Below are positions 49,089 to 62,184 of a stretch of DNA of 64,000 nt, one piece after another. The notes under the pieces were generated by a model. That model did no database searches and was not told the origin of the DNA. It saw only the letters and a program-made list of their open reading frames with translations. The number at the start of each line of letters is the position of its first letter. The first letter of the stretch is position 1. The position numbers and the translations under genes are program-made. The stretch comes from Stereum hirsutum FP-91666 SS1 (lineage: Eukaryota; Basidiomycota; Agaricomycetes; Russulales; Stereaceae), in the NCBI RefSeq assembly GCF_000264905.1, contig NW_006763148.1:837575-901574 (forward strand). The letters run 5' to 3'.

Positions 49089-50826
49089 TCACTTTTCTTT
49101 AAGAGGGCACCTCGGGTGCTCAGGCGAGTCCCAGCCCCACACATCGCAAATCCATTGCGCCATGTCGACCTTGGTTTTTATCATCTTGACGATCCATGGG
49201 TGGTGCAACATGTCCTTCGGTGTTGGTCGTTGAGACGGATCGACCGTCAGACTACAAGATAAACTAATCAGACGCGACATCATCGACCAAAGCGACATGC
49301 GAACCATAATCGGATGAAATCCTTCATGGGGTCGCTCCATTTTGTGTCCGGGTCGTCTTCCAATTGGGGAGGCTGAAGTGTGTTGTAACAGGGTGAGAAA
49401 AGCATCATAGACCGCAGTAAGAGAGATCGTACCTCGGATTGGCTGATGTGGATCATGATATCGATGAAGGGCAAGTCCTGAGGATATGGAAACCGGTTCT
49501 GAGCCAGCTCGAGGATCGAAAGCCCTGTGCTCCAGATATCTGCCCGAATGGAGTACTCATTTCCCGTGATGCGTTCCGGCTATAGGAGGTACCGCAAAGT
49601 ATGAGATCCAACACAAAGGTTGGTCCAAAGGAGAGTACTAACCGCCATGTAGTAGCAAGTGCCGGTGTACGTATCGGCGTGAGACTTGACGAGTTCTCCA
49701 GAGACACCGAAGTCGCACAGCTTGATGATACCTTGTCTGGAGAGCAGGATGTTCGAAGGCTTGATGTCGCCTACAATCATGTAGGTCAACATGGATGGCT
49801 CCCGAACAGTTAGAGTTGACGTGGGAACGCCTACGGTGAATTAGACGTTTTGAATGCAAGTACGCCAGTCCTTGTAGAACCTAAGTGCATGGTTCTGTTA
49901 GATGGAGACGCGATAAAGTCAGATCCACCACTCACACCCTCCGCTAATCGCCCTGCGACCTTCTCTCCCACTCTTCCCTTCCTCCTCTTGATCCTCTCCA
50001 CCACTGTTTGCAAACTCCCGCCTTCACAAAGCTCCATCAAAACCTTGACTTCACTGGACGAAGGGGACATATAAGCCCCATAGAAGTGCACGATATTTGG
50101 GTGCGAGATCGTAGTGATCATCGTCAGCTCCCGAACGAGCTGCTTGATCGGAGCCTCCCGCGTCGTGATCGTCTTCCTCGCCATCGTAGTCCCTGTCCGA
50201 GTATGTCTCACGGAATGAACCGCACCACCTACGCCCTCTCCGAGCCTATCAATCACCTCCAAGACATCGTCAGACCAATCGCTATGCGGGTACCGCTCCA
50301 GCGCCTCCTGTCCAGGATTGCTCGACGAGAAGACGCCTGCACGGCGCAGATCTTGCACAGAGTACGCACGAGAGAGCCTATTTGGCGATAGCGCATCCGT
50401 CTGTCGATGCGTCTGGTTTGGTCGAATGGTCCTGGAGTTCAATGGAACGGCAAATGATTCGTCGACATCAACTTGCATCGGAGACGCTGGAGAGGATGAA
50501 TTTCTCCTGTGCCCCGTGACAGGACGTGCGTCATAGATTGGTGAGCCTTGCTGATGGTCAGAAAATCGGGATTGAAAGTTAGGACTGGGTGAAGGTGTGA
50601 GATTGAGCTTGAGCGCGGGTCGTGAAGGGCTCGGGTGTGGCTTCTGGATTGGTGTACCAGGCCGTCGTGAAGGACTAGAGTTCGGGTTGAGGCTATTGTT
50701 GACGTAGCCTTGGTTGAGCGCTTGAGATGCGTGCGAGACCGAGCTCAGAGTAGGTGCAAAAGGTAGAAGGGTCGACCGAGAGCGATGAAGCGTACGAGGT
50801 CCGTTAGGCGGTGCTGGATGGTACAT
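49089..50826 (-). CDS. MAP kinase kinase, Mkk1/2 (cell-wall-integrity) type
   Basis: Six exons (50826-49936, 49880-49835, 49770-49643, 49579-49433, 49372-49305, 49251-49089) give 480 residues. Residues 1-~190 are disordered and Ser/Pro-rich with docking-like basic patches. The kinase domain runs from ~193: glycine loop [12 protein letters not shown], the lysine in [17 protein letters not shown] across the exon 2/3 junction (Asp314), DFGVSG, and the activation segment [22 protein letters not shown], closer to Mkk1/2 than to Ste7 or Pbs2. The C-terminal lobe ends [18 protein letters not shown]. Such kinases phosphorylate the Slt2-type MAP kinase on a TxY motif. A short extra C-terminal exon cannot be excluded because the last codons read AAG TGA G (a possible donor). 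Confidence 0.9.
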
Positions 50827-52396
50827 TGCAAACGGCAGAGTCTAGAGAGCGGGAAGAGAGAAGGAGAGATGAGAGACGAGACCAGGACGAGAACGGGAAT
50901 GGGTGGGATGAAAGAATGCGCTCGTGTGAGAAAGACTGAGATAAGTTAGCTACGGATGGCGGCAATTAGCTTTAGAGCGAAACGCAGAAGAAACGGCTGA
51001 TGTGTGCGCTTTGCCTGACCCAGGTCGGTAGGCGTTACGTGAATAAGGTCGGGACCTGGTCCGGCGGTTGCTTCGAATACGCATGCAGACCGCGAAAAGA
51101 GCATGATCATCATGATTCCAGCCGTTTGCGGACACGACCTGATGACAGAGGGATCCCATCCTCAGACATGACCAGGAAGTGGCGATGGATATGTTGCGTG
51201 TCCTTAACACCGACAACCGTCCTACCGGCTGTGGTAGTATTACGCGAAGGCCGCGGCTAAGACTTAAGCGTCGGCCACATATCTCAGTGGTTTTTGGGCG
51301 ATTACGATCGCAAACATATAAATGAGGGGTGGGCGCTGCGACATACCTGGGAGGAAGTAAAAGTAAACTGAAACAGAAAGGAAGAGAGAAAGAGGTGAGT
51401 GCCTCGTGAGGAACCATCATGGAGGAAGTACTACGGTCACGTTACATTCTACTCGGTGCCACTGCCCTGAACCTTCTTCGTCGCGCAGTTCTCCGGTTGC
51501 GAGCGTTGTGGCGCCGACTACTTTGGGAGCCAGGCTGTGGGACTTGATGGACGTTATTCTCGACAGGGTATGGTCATCCGCATCGAATTGTACGGGCTAC
51601 TTAACGCTCACAGTCTGCCATGATGTTGCTTATTGTCGACCGAAGAAGCCACAAAGCAGGTTAGAGTTCTGCCCGGAAGCGAAGCCAACTGTCAATTGCA
51701 AGTCAGCTGGCAGCCAACAAGAAGCTGCAACTGTAGAAACGCACCGCTACGTTGCCGGTACGCGGTATGAGAGCACAGGCCGTTCGCAGCGACGCTAGAC
51801 GCCAAATCTATGGAGCTGATTCCCCTCCTGCTCCTGGACAGATCGACCCGCAGTTTCACGCGCTCGAGTCATTTCAGCCAAAGAGTGATGCCAGGTGATG
51901 CCGTCGTGACTTTGTCAGTGTGTAGGTTCAACATTATATACCATCAATTTCCTAATTCGCCTGGCCGCCAACCCCGAGATCAAGTTGTACATGCAACCGT
52001 CACGGCGACACAGACGATGCCTCACGGACAACAACGCAACCATCCTAAACCATGGCGCGCCCTTTCTTCCCAATTTGTGCACATCCGAGTCTCCGCGCAT
52101 AACAAGCAAATAAAATTCTTTTGACATTGAGACGTTGAAACTCCGTCGCAAGGAGAATGCAGACTACTTTGACTGAGAAAATCCCGCAACTCCGATCTCT
52201 CTCCGCTCCATCGCCCCGACCCCTCAATAACCGCGTCTCATAAGCATCTGTCACGCATGCCCTATCTTCCTCGTCCTCTCTCAAACGCCTTTGCGGCTCC
52301 TTCGACCAGGCACCCTCCCACAGCCTCGCCCAACTCCTCTCGAACCTACATTCTCAGCGTACCGCCCAAGGGCCCGCCATGTCTCATAGACATCCA
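50827..52396. other. Intergenic, 1.6 kb
   Basis: Upstream of the kinase and downstream of Mediator subunit 1 (both minus strand). Open frames on either strand show no family resemblance. A C-rich, low-complexity run lies at 52440-52560, within and next to the 3' end of the Mediator gene. Confidence 0.55.
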
Positions 52397-55244
52397 TCAC
52401 GGGCCTCCCATCTTCCCCGCCCTCTCCCAAACTCTCCCAGGCACGCCCAATCCCCCGCCCCTCCTCACAGCCTCCTCCAACTCCTCCCCCACCTCCCCCT
52501 CCCAATCCACCCCCATCGCGCCCCTAACATCTACCCCCACCCCCCTCTTCCGTCCCGGCTCGTACCGGATCTCGACGTCGATTAAGCCCGACATTGGTGG
52601 CCGTTCGGGGAAGGACATGGTCAGACGCGGGTGATTCGCGGAGGAATGGCGGGGTAGGGAGCTGAAGAGGGAGGAGGCTTGTAGGGTATCTGCGAGGGGG
52701 ATTTGAGGAGAGGAGGGGGTGGTGGGGAGTGAGAGGGAGACGGGGATCTTGTAGGGTGTGAAGGTGCCTGTTGCAGTGTGAGTGGTGTTATGGGGCTTGG
52801 GGAGAGAGAAGATGGAGTTTACCGTCCAAAAGAGCTCTCAGCTCGTCTTCTTCGTTTGCGCTTTGCTCGTTGTCAGTGGAAGCGTCCATGGGGTCCGTCA
52901 TTGGACTGGGTCCATCGGGACTCTCGGACGTCCATTTGCAGCTTTCGAGCATTGAATTTAACCAGCACTGTTCTTTTACGATCTACGGAGGGGAATGTGG
53001 CGTGTGGTGAGATCAATAGCTGGGTCAAAACATAGGTTTCGTTTGTGAATACTTACCTCGAGGATAGCCGTAACCTCTTTCATCGTATACACCTGTACTT
53101 GCTCGAGAAGGAAGCCTGGCTCGTCTGGGACATCCAGCCGCAATTGGAGAGGCGGGTGAAGACCTGTTGGTGATGTCTACATCCATCCACGTATCAGCAC
53201 AGGCCCTTGATCTCCACAAATAACGATAAACTCACATAAGTAGCAGTATACCTCTCCACCTTCATATAATTTTGGCTGTATCCTTGCTGGTCCGGGTTTA
53301 GCTGAGAAACATGGGTCAGCTATCCCATGTTCTGGCGCAGGTCGCTATAAGAGTGAGAGCAAACGCACCAGTATATCGACCCAACTCGGACTTCCTCCAT
53401 ACCCCATCATATTCATATGCATCCCACCCGACCCATCTCCCATATTCTCAATCATATCGCTCAGCGGATTAACCACGCCCTCGACCTCGCGTATCCTACT
53501 CTGACTCATCACCACACCTTTCCTCCCCCCTGCGCTCCCTGATCTTGGCTGTCCGGTGACGTTACCACCCAGCTCGTTCTGTCCGGTAAAGTCAAGCAGC
53601 CAGACCCAGCCGCCCTGTTCAGGGATGGGGAACGAATGCGTGAAGCCTGCGGCCGCAGGTGCGAGAGGGAACGTGGGTCTTGTTGGAGAAGCGAGAAGCT
53701 CGAGTTCGATGTCGGAGTCGTTTGTGGATGGGTTGGGACGGGTGGAGGAGATTAGAGGGGAAAGGCGGAGTGTGGCGAGGGTTGTACCGGGGAGGGAATG
53801 TGAAATGGAGGGTAGTGAGGCTCGGAGGTGAGCAAAGGGGATAGAGAGGGATGGCAGTGATGATAAGAGTGTTGTAGGTGGCGGAGCAAGGGGAGAAGGC
53901 GGGGTCGATCGGAGAAGGGAAAGGTAGGGGAGAGGTGAAAGGTGAACCAGGAAGGATAAGGATGGGGAGGTCAAGTAGGGGAGGGGAAGGGCATGGCCTC
54001 GGAGAAGGAGAATATCTAAAGGAGCCTCCTTCAGACCATGTTCGCTGGTATACCGTGTCAGAAATGAACCGTGCGGCAAGGTGAAGGAGCAAACATACTG
54101 AGCCACGACTTGGGCCTCGGTCTTTGCAAACCCCTCGAGCTTGTCACCGAGTTCTTGTTCATGGCTGAACCAGCGGATTCCCCGTTCTCCTTCCTTCGAG
54201 GCGAGTTGTTCGAGCGTCATAAGATACCGTAAGCTTTCCAAGACTCTTCGACCGAGTTTTGCAGTCGGAATCCCGGATACGTCGTCGCTCTGAACAGACT
54301 TCAACCAATCCCTCAGCATGTCGACCAAATATCCATCCAGCGAGGCAAAAGCGCTTCCACTGTTATCATTGGAGGCTCCACTGGTGACGGCATACGATGT
54401 CTTCAAAGTCGCGACGTCGACTGTTGGTTGAACGATGAAATCCACGTCGAGTACGAGGACCTTTCCAGCGAGAGCGAGGGTTTTTCGGCCGTCACGTCCG
54501 GCTTCGAGGAAGGCCTCCATACCGACTTGTTTACCCCATTCTGATATCCGCGAGATGCACCAGTCGGGGATGGCGTCTTTGGAGAGTGGAACGTCGGTCC
54601 CGTATAGGATGGAGGAGCGTTCGCGGACGGCGGTGATGGTTTGTTGGACGTGTTGGCTGGTCTGTCTGCGGGCAAATAAACTTAGCGCGATGTTGCGAAA
54701 AAAAAATGCAGACCCAAGAGGCGAGATCAGGTCACACTGAAAAGGCGAGTCTCTATGTCTGCCCCGATATATGTCAGAGTGTGGCCCATAACGCCACATC
54801 GGTCGTCAGAAACTCGGATGCGATTCAGAAGCACATCCGATGGCACAATTCATAATGGTTTATGCGCATGTACCGAGAAAAAGGTGAAGTGATGCTCCAC
54901 GAAAGAACTTCACGTCAAAAGTTACTTGGACCACCCAGTCTGACCACGCTCGTGGTTCTTAGGAAAGAGAGAGAGAATCGGAAACTGACGAGGTGCAACA
55001 GATCGTGGCCTGCAGCCTCCTGGCGTAGGAGAGAGACTGTTTTTGAGTTAAGAGACGGACCCGCGAGATATAAGTTTGTCGAGTGGTTTACGGTGTCGAC
55101 AGCGTTAAGAAGTTCACGAAGAGACGCAAGAGCCTGCTCTGCAGACGTAGAGAATGGGTGGGGTGGTTCTGTGGGTAATTTCTCAGGGTCAGTGAACAGA
55201 TGGAAGGCAGAGAGCAACGTGTGGGGGTCCTCGGGTGCGGACAT
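52397..55244 (-). CDS. MED1: Mediator of RNA polymerase II transcription subunit 1
   Basis: Six exons (55244-54990, 54661-53369, 53301-53236, 53176-53057, 52982-52823, 52767-52397) give 754 residues. The start MSAPEDPHTLLSAFHLF leads into a helical N-terminus, then the MED1-like domain: CISRISEWGKQVGMEAF, LALAGKVLVLDVDFIV, then SLRYLMTLEQLASKEG. Further on are the long Leu/Pro-rich stretch and PLQLRLDVPDEPGFLLEQVQ. MED1 is part of the Mediator middle module in the nucleus and links activators to RNA polymerase II. Assignment rests on order and character of these blocks recalled from fungal Med1 proteins. The acidic EGEVGEELEEAVRRGGG segment near the end looks lineage-specific. The gene shares a 422-bp divergent promoter with the PDK1-type kinase. 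Confidence 0.75.
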
Positions 55245-55666
55245 CGTCGGCGTCGATGGTAAAGTGCTCTGGAACGATGCGAACGTCGGGCAAGCTAGTG
55301 TCGAGCGCGTCCGGGCTCGATCGTGACAATTGTAGCCCACGTGGAGGGACTAGACTTATTGCTAGTGGGATTACAAATAGATGTAGCGGGACTTGAAACG
55401 TCATCTAGACCGGCTCTACAACTTCGCTTACTTCTTTGCTTCCATCCTTGCTTTTAACCCCAACCACGCTTGGCCCTCGTCAAACGCCGTCAACGGCTCT
55501 TGCAGTGCTCAGGACTTGTTTCCCAAGGCGATGATTTCGTCAGAGGGGAGCTCTCGAACAGAACGCTAGTTTCAGGCTAACACTGCTCGACCCTTGCCAC
55601 CTCTCCCTTGCCTTGTCCAACAAGTCTCTTTTTTTCTTTTTTTTCTTTACCCGCTATTTCGTCTGG
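55245..55666. promoter_or_regulatory. Divergent promoter, MED1 / PDK1-type kinase
   Basis: Only 422 bp separate the two start codons. A pyrimidine tract (TTTTTTTCTTTTTTTTCTTT, 55629-55648) sits just before the kinase ATG, typical for fungal transcription starts. Confidence 0.5.
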
Positions 55667-58600
55667 ATGATTACCGTCGAAGAGGCGACGCCCTCGCCGG
55701 AGCCAGCCTACAGACCGACGCTCGCTGATCTGAGCAGGAATGCCTCTGTCATCTCCACCTCGTCTAGCTCAGAGGACAACTCCCATCCGAATTTGCTCAG
55801 TACTCCTGGGCCCAGCCGCCCTCGTCCACTCCGCACTTTCTCCTCCCCTCGTTCCCGCAGCCCAGGCGGCCCCACAACGCCTCGCTCGACTCGCCCACCC
55901 GCATACCTCACCAGGGAGCTAGGCCTCCCTGACGATCACCCACAGGTCCAGGCACAACAAGCCCGCTCCCGCGCACCCTCAAAATCAAAGTCCCGCACTC
56001 GTTCTCGCTCGGCCGGACGACCCAGCGCGGATGATTATGACTTTGGAAAGATATTAGGAGAGGGCTCATACTCCACCGTGAGTCTCTTCGTTCACACAAA
56101 CTTTGCCGCAAAATTTAAACCCACCTCTAGGTATTACAAGCTACACATCACGGCACGGGTCAACAATACGCGATCAAGATTATCGACAAGAGCCATCTTA
56201 TCCGCCACAATAAGCTGCAGACTGCACACGCGGAGAAGAATACTCTCATCAGGCTCCGACCCGGTCATCCTGGCATCGTCCGTCTCCATGCCGCGTTTCA
56301 TGACGAGTGGTCTCTCTGTACGCCAAGCCACGTTTATCTCGTGTTTGCTCTCACTAATCCTGTGTCATTGTCTATAGTTTACGTACTCGACCTCGCAAAG
56401 AATGGTGAACTTCAGTCCCGAATATCTCGGCTAGGTTCTCTGTCGTTGGAATGCTCGCGGTATTATGGCGCCCAGCTTGTCGACGCGCTTGACTACATGC
56501 ATTCCAAGGGTGTCATCCATCGGTACGTTATCCGCATCACGCACCTGCATTCCAATACCCGTCCTTTCTCCTTTCCGCGAAGTTTGCCGCCACCTATCAC
56601 AGCCTGACACATTTATTGCGATGTTGATGCAGAGATCTCAAACCGGAGAACCTGCTTCTCGACGACGCGTTTCGCATCAAAATTACGGATTTTGGGACCG
56701 GAAAGCTCATTGATCTCGGAGAGGGTGAGTCCGGCTACATCACTACGGCAGTTGATTTACTATTCGACGAATATTGTAACTGATGTTGTGCCCCTATCAG
56801 CCGATGCACCAAAGACCTTTGTCGGAAGTGCACCTTACGTATCACCGGAATTGTTGGAACGGAATGAAACGAGCAAAAGGTAGTGCATTGTCCCCTTTCA
56901 CTATTCCTTCGTGGCCTCGCCCTTATGTGCATCAAGTTCGGATCTCTGGGCGCTTGGATGCATACTGTACCAGATGATCGCCGGTCGATTCGCCTTTCAC
57001 GGGCTTACCGAATACCTTACCTGGCAAAAGATCAAGGCGCTCGACTACACCTTCCCCGAAGGTTTCGATGAGCAAGCCAAGGATCTCATCACGAGGCTCT
57101 TGGTATGTCTCCTTTTTTTAACTCCTTCCAAGTTCGTCCAACCGGGCTCCAATGCTCATTTTGGGATTAGGTCAAAGATCCAGCGGCTAGGCTCGGCGCC
57201 GGCCCTGCAAATTCGGACAATACGATGGCCGCCCTTCGTTCGCATCCCTTTTTCGCGTCCATCGTCTGGGAAAAACTGTGGAGCGATCCGGCACCTCCGT
57301 TGGAGCCTGGACTGTTGAGGCGAGAGGATTTGGGTTTGGAGAGGAAGTGGGAGGACGTGGGCGCGGCTTGGGACGCCTTGGTGGAAGGAAAGGAGGGCAA
57401 GTCGTCTTCTGCGCTGGACAGTGATGACGAAGAGGATGAGGAGGATGATGAGGGAAGCGGTACAGAGGAGGGAAAGGAGGGAAAGAGAGTGAGGATAGCG
57501 GGCGAGGACGGGATCGAGTGGGCGAGGGATGGGGAGGGGACAGAGTTCGGGTTGTTCGGAGGAGGGAGGAGAGGAGACAATAATGGGACCAGTGTCCATG
57601 CGACGCCACCGACGCCGCTGGGGGACCTGGGACCTTTGAACGAGTTGCCGGACTACGCTGGGACGCTCGGAGTGGCGGGGGCATCGGGGCTGGGACAGGT
57701 GGTGACCGATGATAGGATGAGTGAGAGGACGATGTTAGCACCCAAAATTCACAGGTCGAGGGTTAACGGGAATGGGGCACTGCAGTTCCAGTTGGCAGAG
57801 CCGCAGAGGGATAGTCTTGTGAGGGATGATGAGGACGAGCCGGGGATTGTCTCTGTGCCGACAGAGGAGGGTGATGCGGCGGAGACTGCGACAGAGGCAG
57901 GTGCACATTCGGACACGAGTTCAGAGACGAGCGAGTCGGTCGTGCCGCCGGGTGTTGGGATGCTATTGGGCACGGGTATGGGTATGGGTATTCTGGAGGG
58001 TGACGAACCGCCGGAAGGAAAAACTTTGTCCGGCGCTGTGGAAGGAGTAGGCGCCGGGGCAGCGGATGTTGATGCGGACTCTGGTGTAGGGTTAGGGATG
58101 GCGGATGAAGGAGAGGAAACGAGTGCAGGTGTGGTGATGAAGAGCGAACCGATAGCGGTGCCCGGGCATGTGAGGAATTCCAGATCGTTAACGGGCTCGT
58201 CAGATGGGAGTCCAGTGGAGAAGTTGGGTGCGGCCTGGGGTGCTACGTTCAACCGGGGCAGACTACGGACCAGGGCCCCGATTGTGGAGGTGACGCCTAT
58301 TGAGCCGGATTGGTGAGCGATTCTTGTAGCGCCTGCCTCTCCTAGCGCGAGACTGACGACCTTGCAGGAACTCTGTCCTTGCACCAGGAGAAATAATTCT
58401 CCACCATTCTGCCGTTGAAGAGACCGTCCTCAAACGGCGGACGTCCAGGCTCCTGCTCCCTATTCCTGTTGCGCCTCGAAGACCGAAAATGAGGCAACTG
58501 GCACTCACATCGCATCGGCTTGTATGCTTGAAACAGCAGCATAAAGGTGGGAATGTGGTGATCAAGTGCGAGTACGGGTTGAGACCATCCGAGAAGGAGA

Positions 58601-59074
58601 AAGAAAAGGACAGGGAGAAGGAGTCGAGGAGGATCATCACGGGTGTTGGTAAGAAGAGCGATAGGGAGTTCGTCGTCTTCACGGTGTGTTGTTTTTTCTT
58701 TACTTCCTCTCCTTGGCCCATTCCGCGATAGCTTGCACCCTGACGCTTTTCCGCTCTAGACGAATAAATCCGCCTTTTTCGCTGCACAGTCCAGCGAGGT
58801 CGCGAACGAATGGATGAAGAAGATCCAGGAAGCCTTAGAGCGTCATGGTGCCGAGCATCGTGAACGAAAACTTTCAAATGCGACCAACACAAACGCCAAT
58901 GTCGCCGCCACCGCCACTCCGAGCACTACCGGGAACGACACAGTGAATTCCAGCACTGGCACTTCTTCGAACACGGCCTCCAGTCCGACTGCTAAGGCTC
59001 CGACTACTCCCCCGAGACCAACCTACGAAACTCGTCTGAGCAATACTCCCCTGACTCCCTCTCCTGGAGCATAA
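55667..59074 (+). CDS. PDK1/Pkh-type serine/threonine kinase with C-terminal PH-like domain
   Basis: Nine exons (55667-56077, 56131-56317, 56378-56522, 56633-56724, 56801-56879, 56937-57102, 57171-58312, 58368-58683, 58760-59074) give 950 residues. The start is placed after a T-rich leader. Residues 1-~122 are Ser/Arg-rich and disordered. The kinase domain begins DYDFGKILGEGSYSTVLQA, with AIKIIDK, FYVLDLAKNGEL (PDK1-like), HRDLKPENLL (Asp249), TDFGTGKL and FVGSAPYVSPELL, the PDK1 activation loop. After residue ~400 comes a ~340-residue linker that is strongly acidic (DSDDEEDEEDDEG) and then low complexity. The PH-like domain starts near 740 (GEIILHHSAVEETVLKRR). PDK1/Pkh kinases activate AGC kinases at the plasma membrane and feed the cell-wall-integrity pathway in yeast. 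Confidence 0.93.
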
Positions 59075-60828
59075 TCAAGCCCAAGAGGACGTCTCCATGA
59101 ATATGGCTATTTATAGCATGGCCTCTTCTCATGCACATGCCTTTTGTTTTGCCGCCCATCTCGTATGGCGGTGGTGTCTTTTCTTTGGGTTACATTCCTG
59201 TTCGGGCTGCAACCTGTACATATGTGGTGGCAGGAAAATATATGGGTATCATTATCTCTTGATTTCCAACTTTCGCATGGGCCTTTTTCGCTTGCTCGCC
59301 TTCGCATCCTGCCTCCATCACCTCACTTCCTTCGTCATCCGACCATCTATTGAAGGACAGGTTTCATTTCACCTCCATCCTCTCTACCCTTCGCAGTCCG
59401 CGCGCTGTGCCTTTCTTAATCTACTGTGTTCTATTCCAGTCTCGTCTTCACTCTCTCCCTCGGTTTCCTCTTACACGGTTATCTATACCTGCTCGGCTTC
59501 GTCCATGTCCATTATGTACATGTCACAATTGTTAGTATTCTCTATCTCTATCCTGTCCTCTTTCCCTTTTCCTTCTCGCGCATGAAACGCTCGGGCTATC
59601 TCGTCGGTCGGGGATCGAAAACCAAACGAACGTTTTTAGAACCTGTACTGTACCGTACCTTCTGAGTCACCTCGCTTCCTACTATCACCTTCTATCTCTC
59701 CTCCTCCCAGTCGAGTCACCCACTCCCATTCAATCCAAAAGGCGGACGGCGGACCTTGTGATATCAATGGCCTCGGTTTTCAATTACTTATGCATCCTTC
59801 TACTCGAGTATACACCAAGCACTCCCATCACCTCCGTTCCTACCTCCTTTGCTTCTCTTCTCCTAATGGGTGCTTCTCAATCGGCGGACAAACGTATACA
59901 TATCAGAGCTTCAGTACTACATACTTATACACGCACGAAGGACTCTCCCTTTCGCTTCCGTTCCCTACTACTCCTTTTACCTACTCTGTCTGGGTTCCTA
60001 TCTCTCGTTCCTTTCCTTTCCTCCCTCTACGCTACAGTTGCACTTACCCCCCTGTTCGCCGTATTTTATTATATTCGCTGTTGCTCGCTCACCCTTTCTA
60101 ACCCGTCACTCGATATGGTTCATCGTTCGACCTTCGACCTCGTTCTATTTTGGTTCCCTTGTATCTGTCTCTTTCCTCCGTTCACTAGCCTGTATCTGGT
60201 CATAAGTGTGGTGGTTGCACGTCAAATGCCGATGCTCATCGTGCTCGTTCAGTCCCTTCTGGCTCGAGGGTCGTGTCTATTCGCTTCGCTCCCAACGTCG
60301 GTCCATATGTTGTGGCAGAATTTTTGGTCCACTTTTCTCGTTATGGAGATGCCCTGGAAGCCGGTCATGCCAATGTCGAATTGTCATGTTTGTTCGCGGC
60401 GAACTCTCCTCCCAAATTGTTGATCGACGCTCCAGGGCGATGCGTTCCTCTCAAGTATTGGGTTCAACAATAGCTACGTTTGATCAGTTGAGTCGGATGC
60501 CTCACCAGATTGAAGTCCGTTTGAACCATCTTCAGCTTGGTAGGCATGGCGCGTTCAAATCTCACAGCTCATGAATAGGCCGATTTGATGCACAGCGAGA
60601 ACTGTCACTACATTCTGCACGAGCAGACCCGGGTGGATCGGACCACTGGTAACCATTGGTAAGAAGCACAGACGGGCAACATCACATATTGGATAAGTAA
60701 TCATCACCCATGAACAAGTCAATGACTTAGGATAATTTTTAGATGGCCACAGATGGTGGTGTGGAGAGTAGGACACAACCAAGAGGAAGAGTGTCGCAAG
60801 AGGCAGGAAGGATAGATGCGAAGGACGT
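59075..60828. other. Convergent intergenic region with long pyrimidine-rich tract
   Basis: From about 59150 to 60200 the plus strand is strongly C/T-rich. It opens long hydrophobic frames in all plus phases (for example 59758-60423), which is a composition effect. A frame at 60273-60473 (RFAPNVGPYVVAEF...) is less biased but unsupported. No gene is called. Confidence 0.5.
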
Positions 60829-62184
60829 TTAACCGGGAGGGAGTAAGCTGGCGTCGATGGCACCGGCTTCTTCGGCGTAGATGTCGTCGTCGGGCGAGCG
60901 AGCGAGGGGTGTACGGGGCATGGCCATGATACCTATTTATCACGCCACAAGTCAGTGAATGAGTCCAGAGCAAGCTATAGGATAGAGAGGTGGGCAGGAT
61001 AGAGCGTGTGCATGGAGCTCGACGTACCGGTACGAGCACTCTCAATGATCCCGAACGGCTTGACGAGCGACAAGAACGCATCCACCCTCGATGTCTTCCC
61101 ACTCATCTCGACAATAATACACGTCTCGCTCACATCCACGACCTTCGCTCCAAACTGCGTCGCCAATACATGGATACTCTGCAGATGCTGATGTCTCTGT
61201 CTCAACGCCTCCGACGGCGTCAACATCTTCTGGCTGGAACCACCACCCGTAGTAGAGGACTCGTGAGGGAGGACAGACTCGGGGTGCTCGAATTTCTGGG
61301 CGAGGTTGATTTCGGCCTCTAGTTTTTCGGGACTGACTTGACCTTCGGTTTGGTCGTCTGCATAGGCTTGGGGGTTGCGGCCCATGCGACGGGGTTCGTG
61401 GGAGGGTCCGCCTTGAAGTTGGTCTTCGAGGTATTCGGGCCCAAGGATGGAGAGTTTGACCAGGAGCAGTTCACGAGTGATTGTTCGGGTTTCGGTATAG
61501 TCGAGAACAGCCCATACGGGGACCTATAGCGATACGGATTGTGAGGGTGACCGCAGTTCACGGAAGGAAAGGGATATTTGGACACGAGATAGGAGGAATG
61601 AAGTTTATGAGCCGGAAGCTTCGTGGAGGTACTGAGACGAGGTACGACGTACAAGGTCTTCTAGCTGACGTCTGGCCTGTTCAATTACACCGTCCTGGCC
61701 GCTGAGGACGATGCACATCCGACTCAGGTCGCGAATTTCGGTACGGCATACGACGAGGGAGTCGATATTGAAACCACGTCCTGCGAGGATACCAGAGACG
61801 CGGGATAACACACCCGGCTCGTTTTGCACGAGACAGTTCAGGACATGCCTTCAGATGGCCAACGGATTCGATTTCAGTGTGACTCATGGTATTGTAAGCT
61901 ATTGCTACGCACTTTTTAAACGGTTGGAGGCTAGGAGGCGGGGTGTTATAGAGGATATTCGTGACGGCCTCCTCCGCAGTTCTCTGTCTTGGCAGATCCA
62001 TCACTGGCAAGGGTGGTGGCCGCACACGGTGAGATCTTTTGTAGTCCAAAGCCGAAGTGGAATCATCAATGGGTGGTGGGGGTCTGGGGGTATTATTGAG
62101 TATCCGCGTTGTCGTGGCGAAGGACCGTGCATGAACGACCGAGCGCGAAGCCGCATTAGCTCGCAAAGCTAAGAAGGATGCCAT
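60829..62184 (-). CDS. ILV6: Acetolactate synthase regulatory (small) subunit, mitochondrial
   Basis: Four exons (62184-61913, 61848-61653, 61523-61028, 60932-60829) give 355 residues. The N-terminus is a mitochondrial targeting sequence (MASFLALRANAASRSVVHARSFATTTRIL). The ACT domain follows: HVLNCLVQNEPGVLSRVSGI, RGFNIDSLVV, RMCIVLSGQDGVIEQARRQL, and then LVKLSILGPEYLEDQL; the C-terminal ALS-SS-C part has ALRQRHQHLQSIHVLATQFG, IVEMSGKTSRVDAFLSLVKPFGI and ESARTGIMAMPRTPL. It binds the catalytic subunit (ILV2) and confers valine feedback in branched-chain amino-acid synthesis. A fungal-type insert (residues ~195-250, QAYADDQTEGQVSPEKL) is present. A TGACTC element upstream fits general amino-acid control. 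Exon 2 uses an AAG acceptor. Confidence 0.95.

Noticed and set aside
52281..52505. Glycine-rich frame as the C-terminus of Mediator subunit 1
   Set aside because: It is in a different phase from the last exon; the correct phase reaches its own stop at 52397-52399.
59758..60423. 221-codon plus-strand frame with membrane-like segments
   Set aside because: The hydrophobicity follows from the C/T-rich strand and appears in several phases at once.
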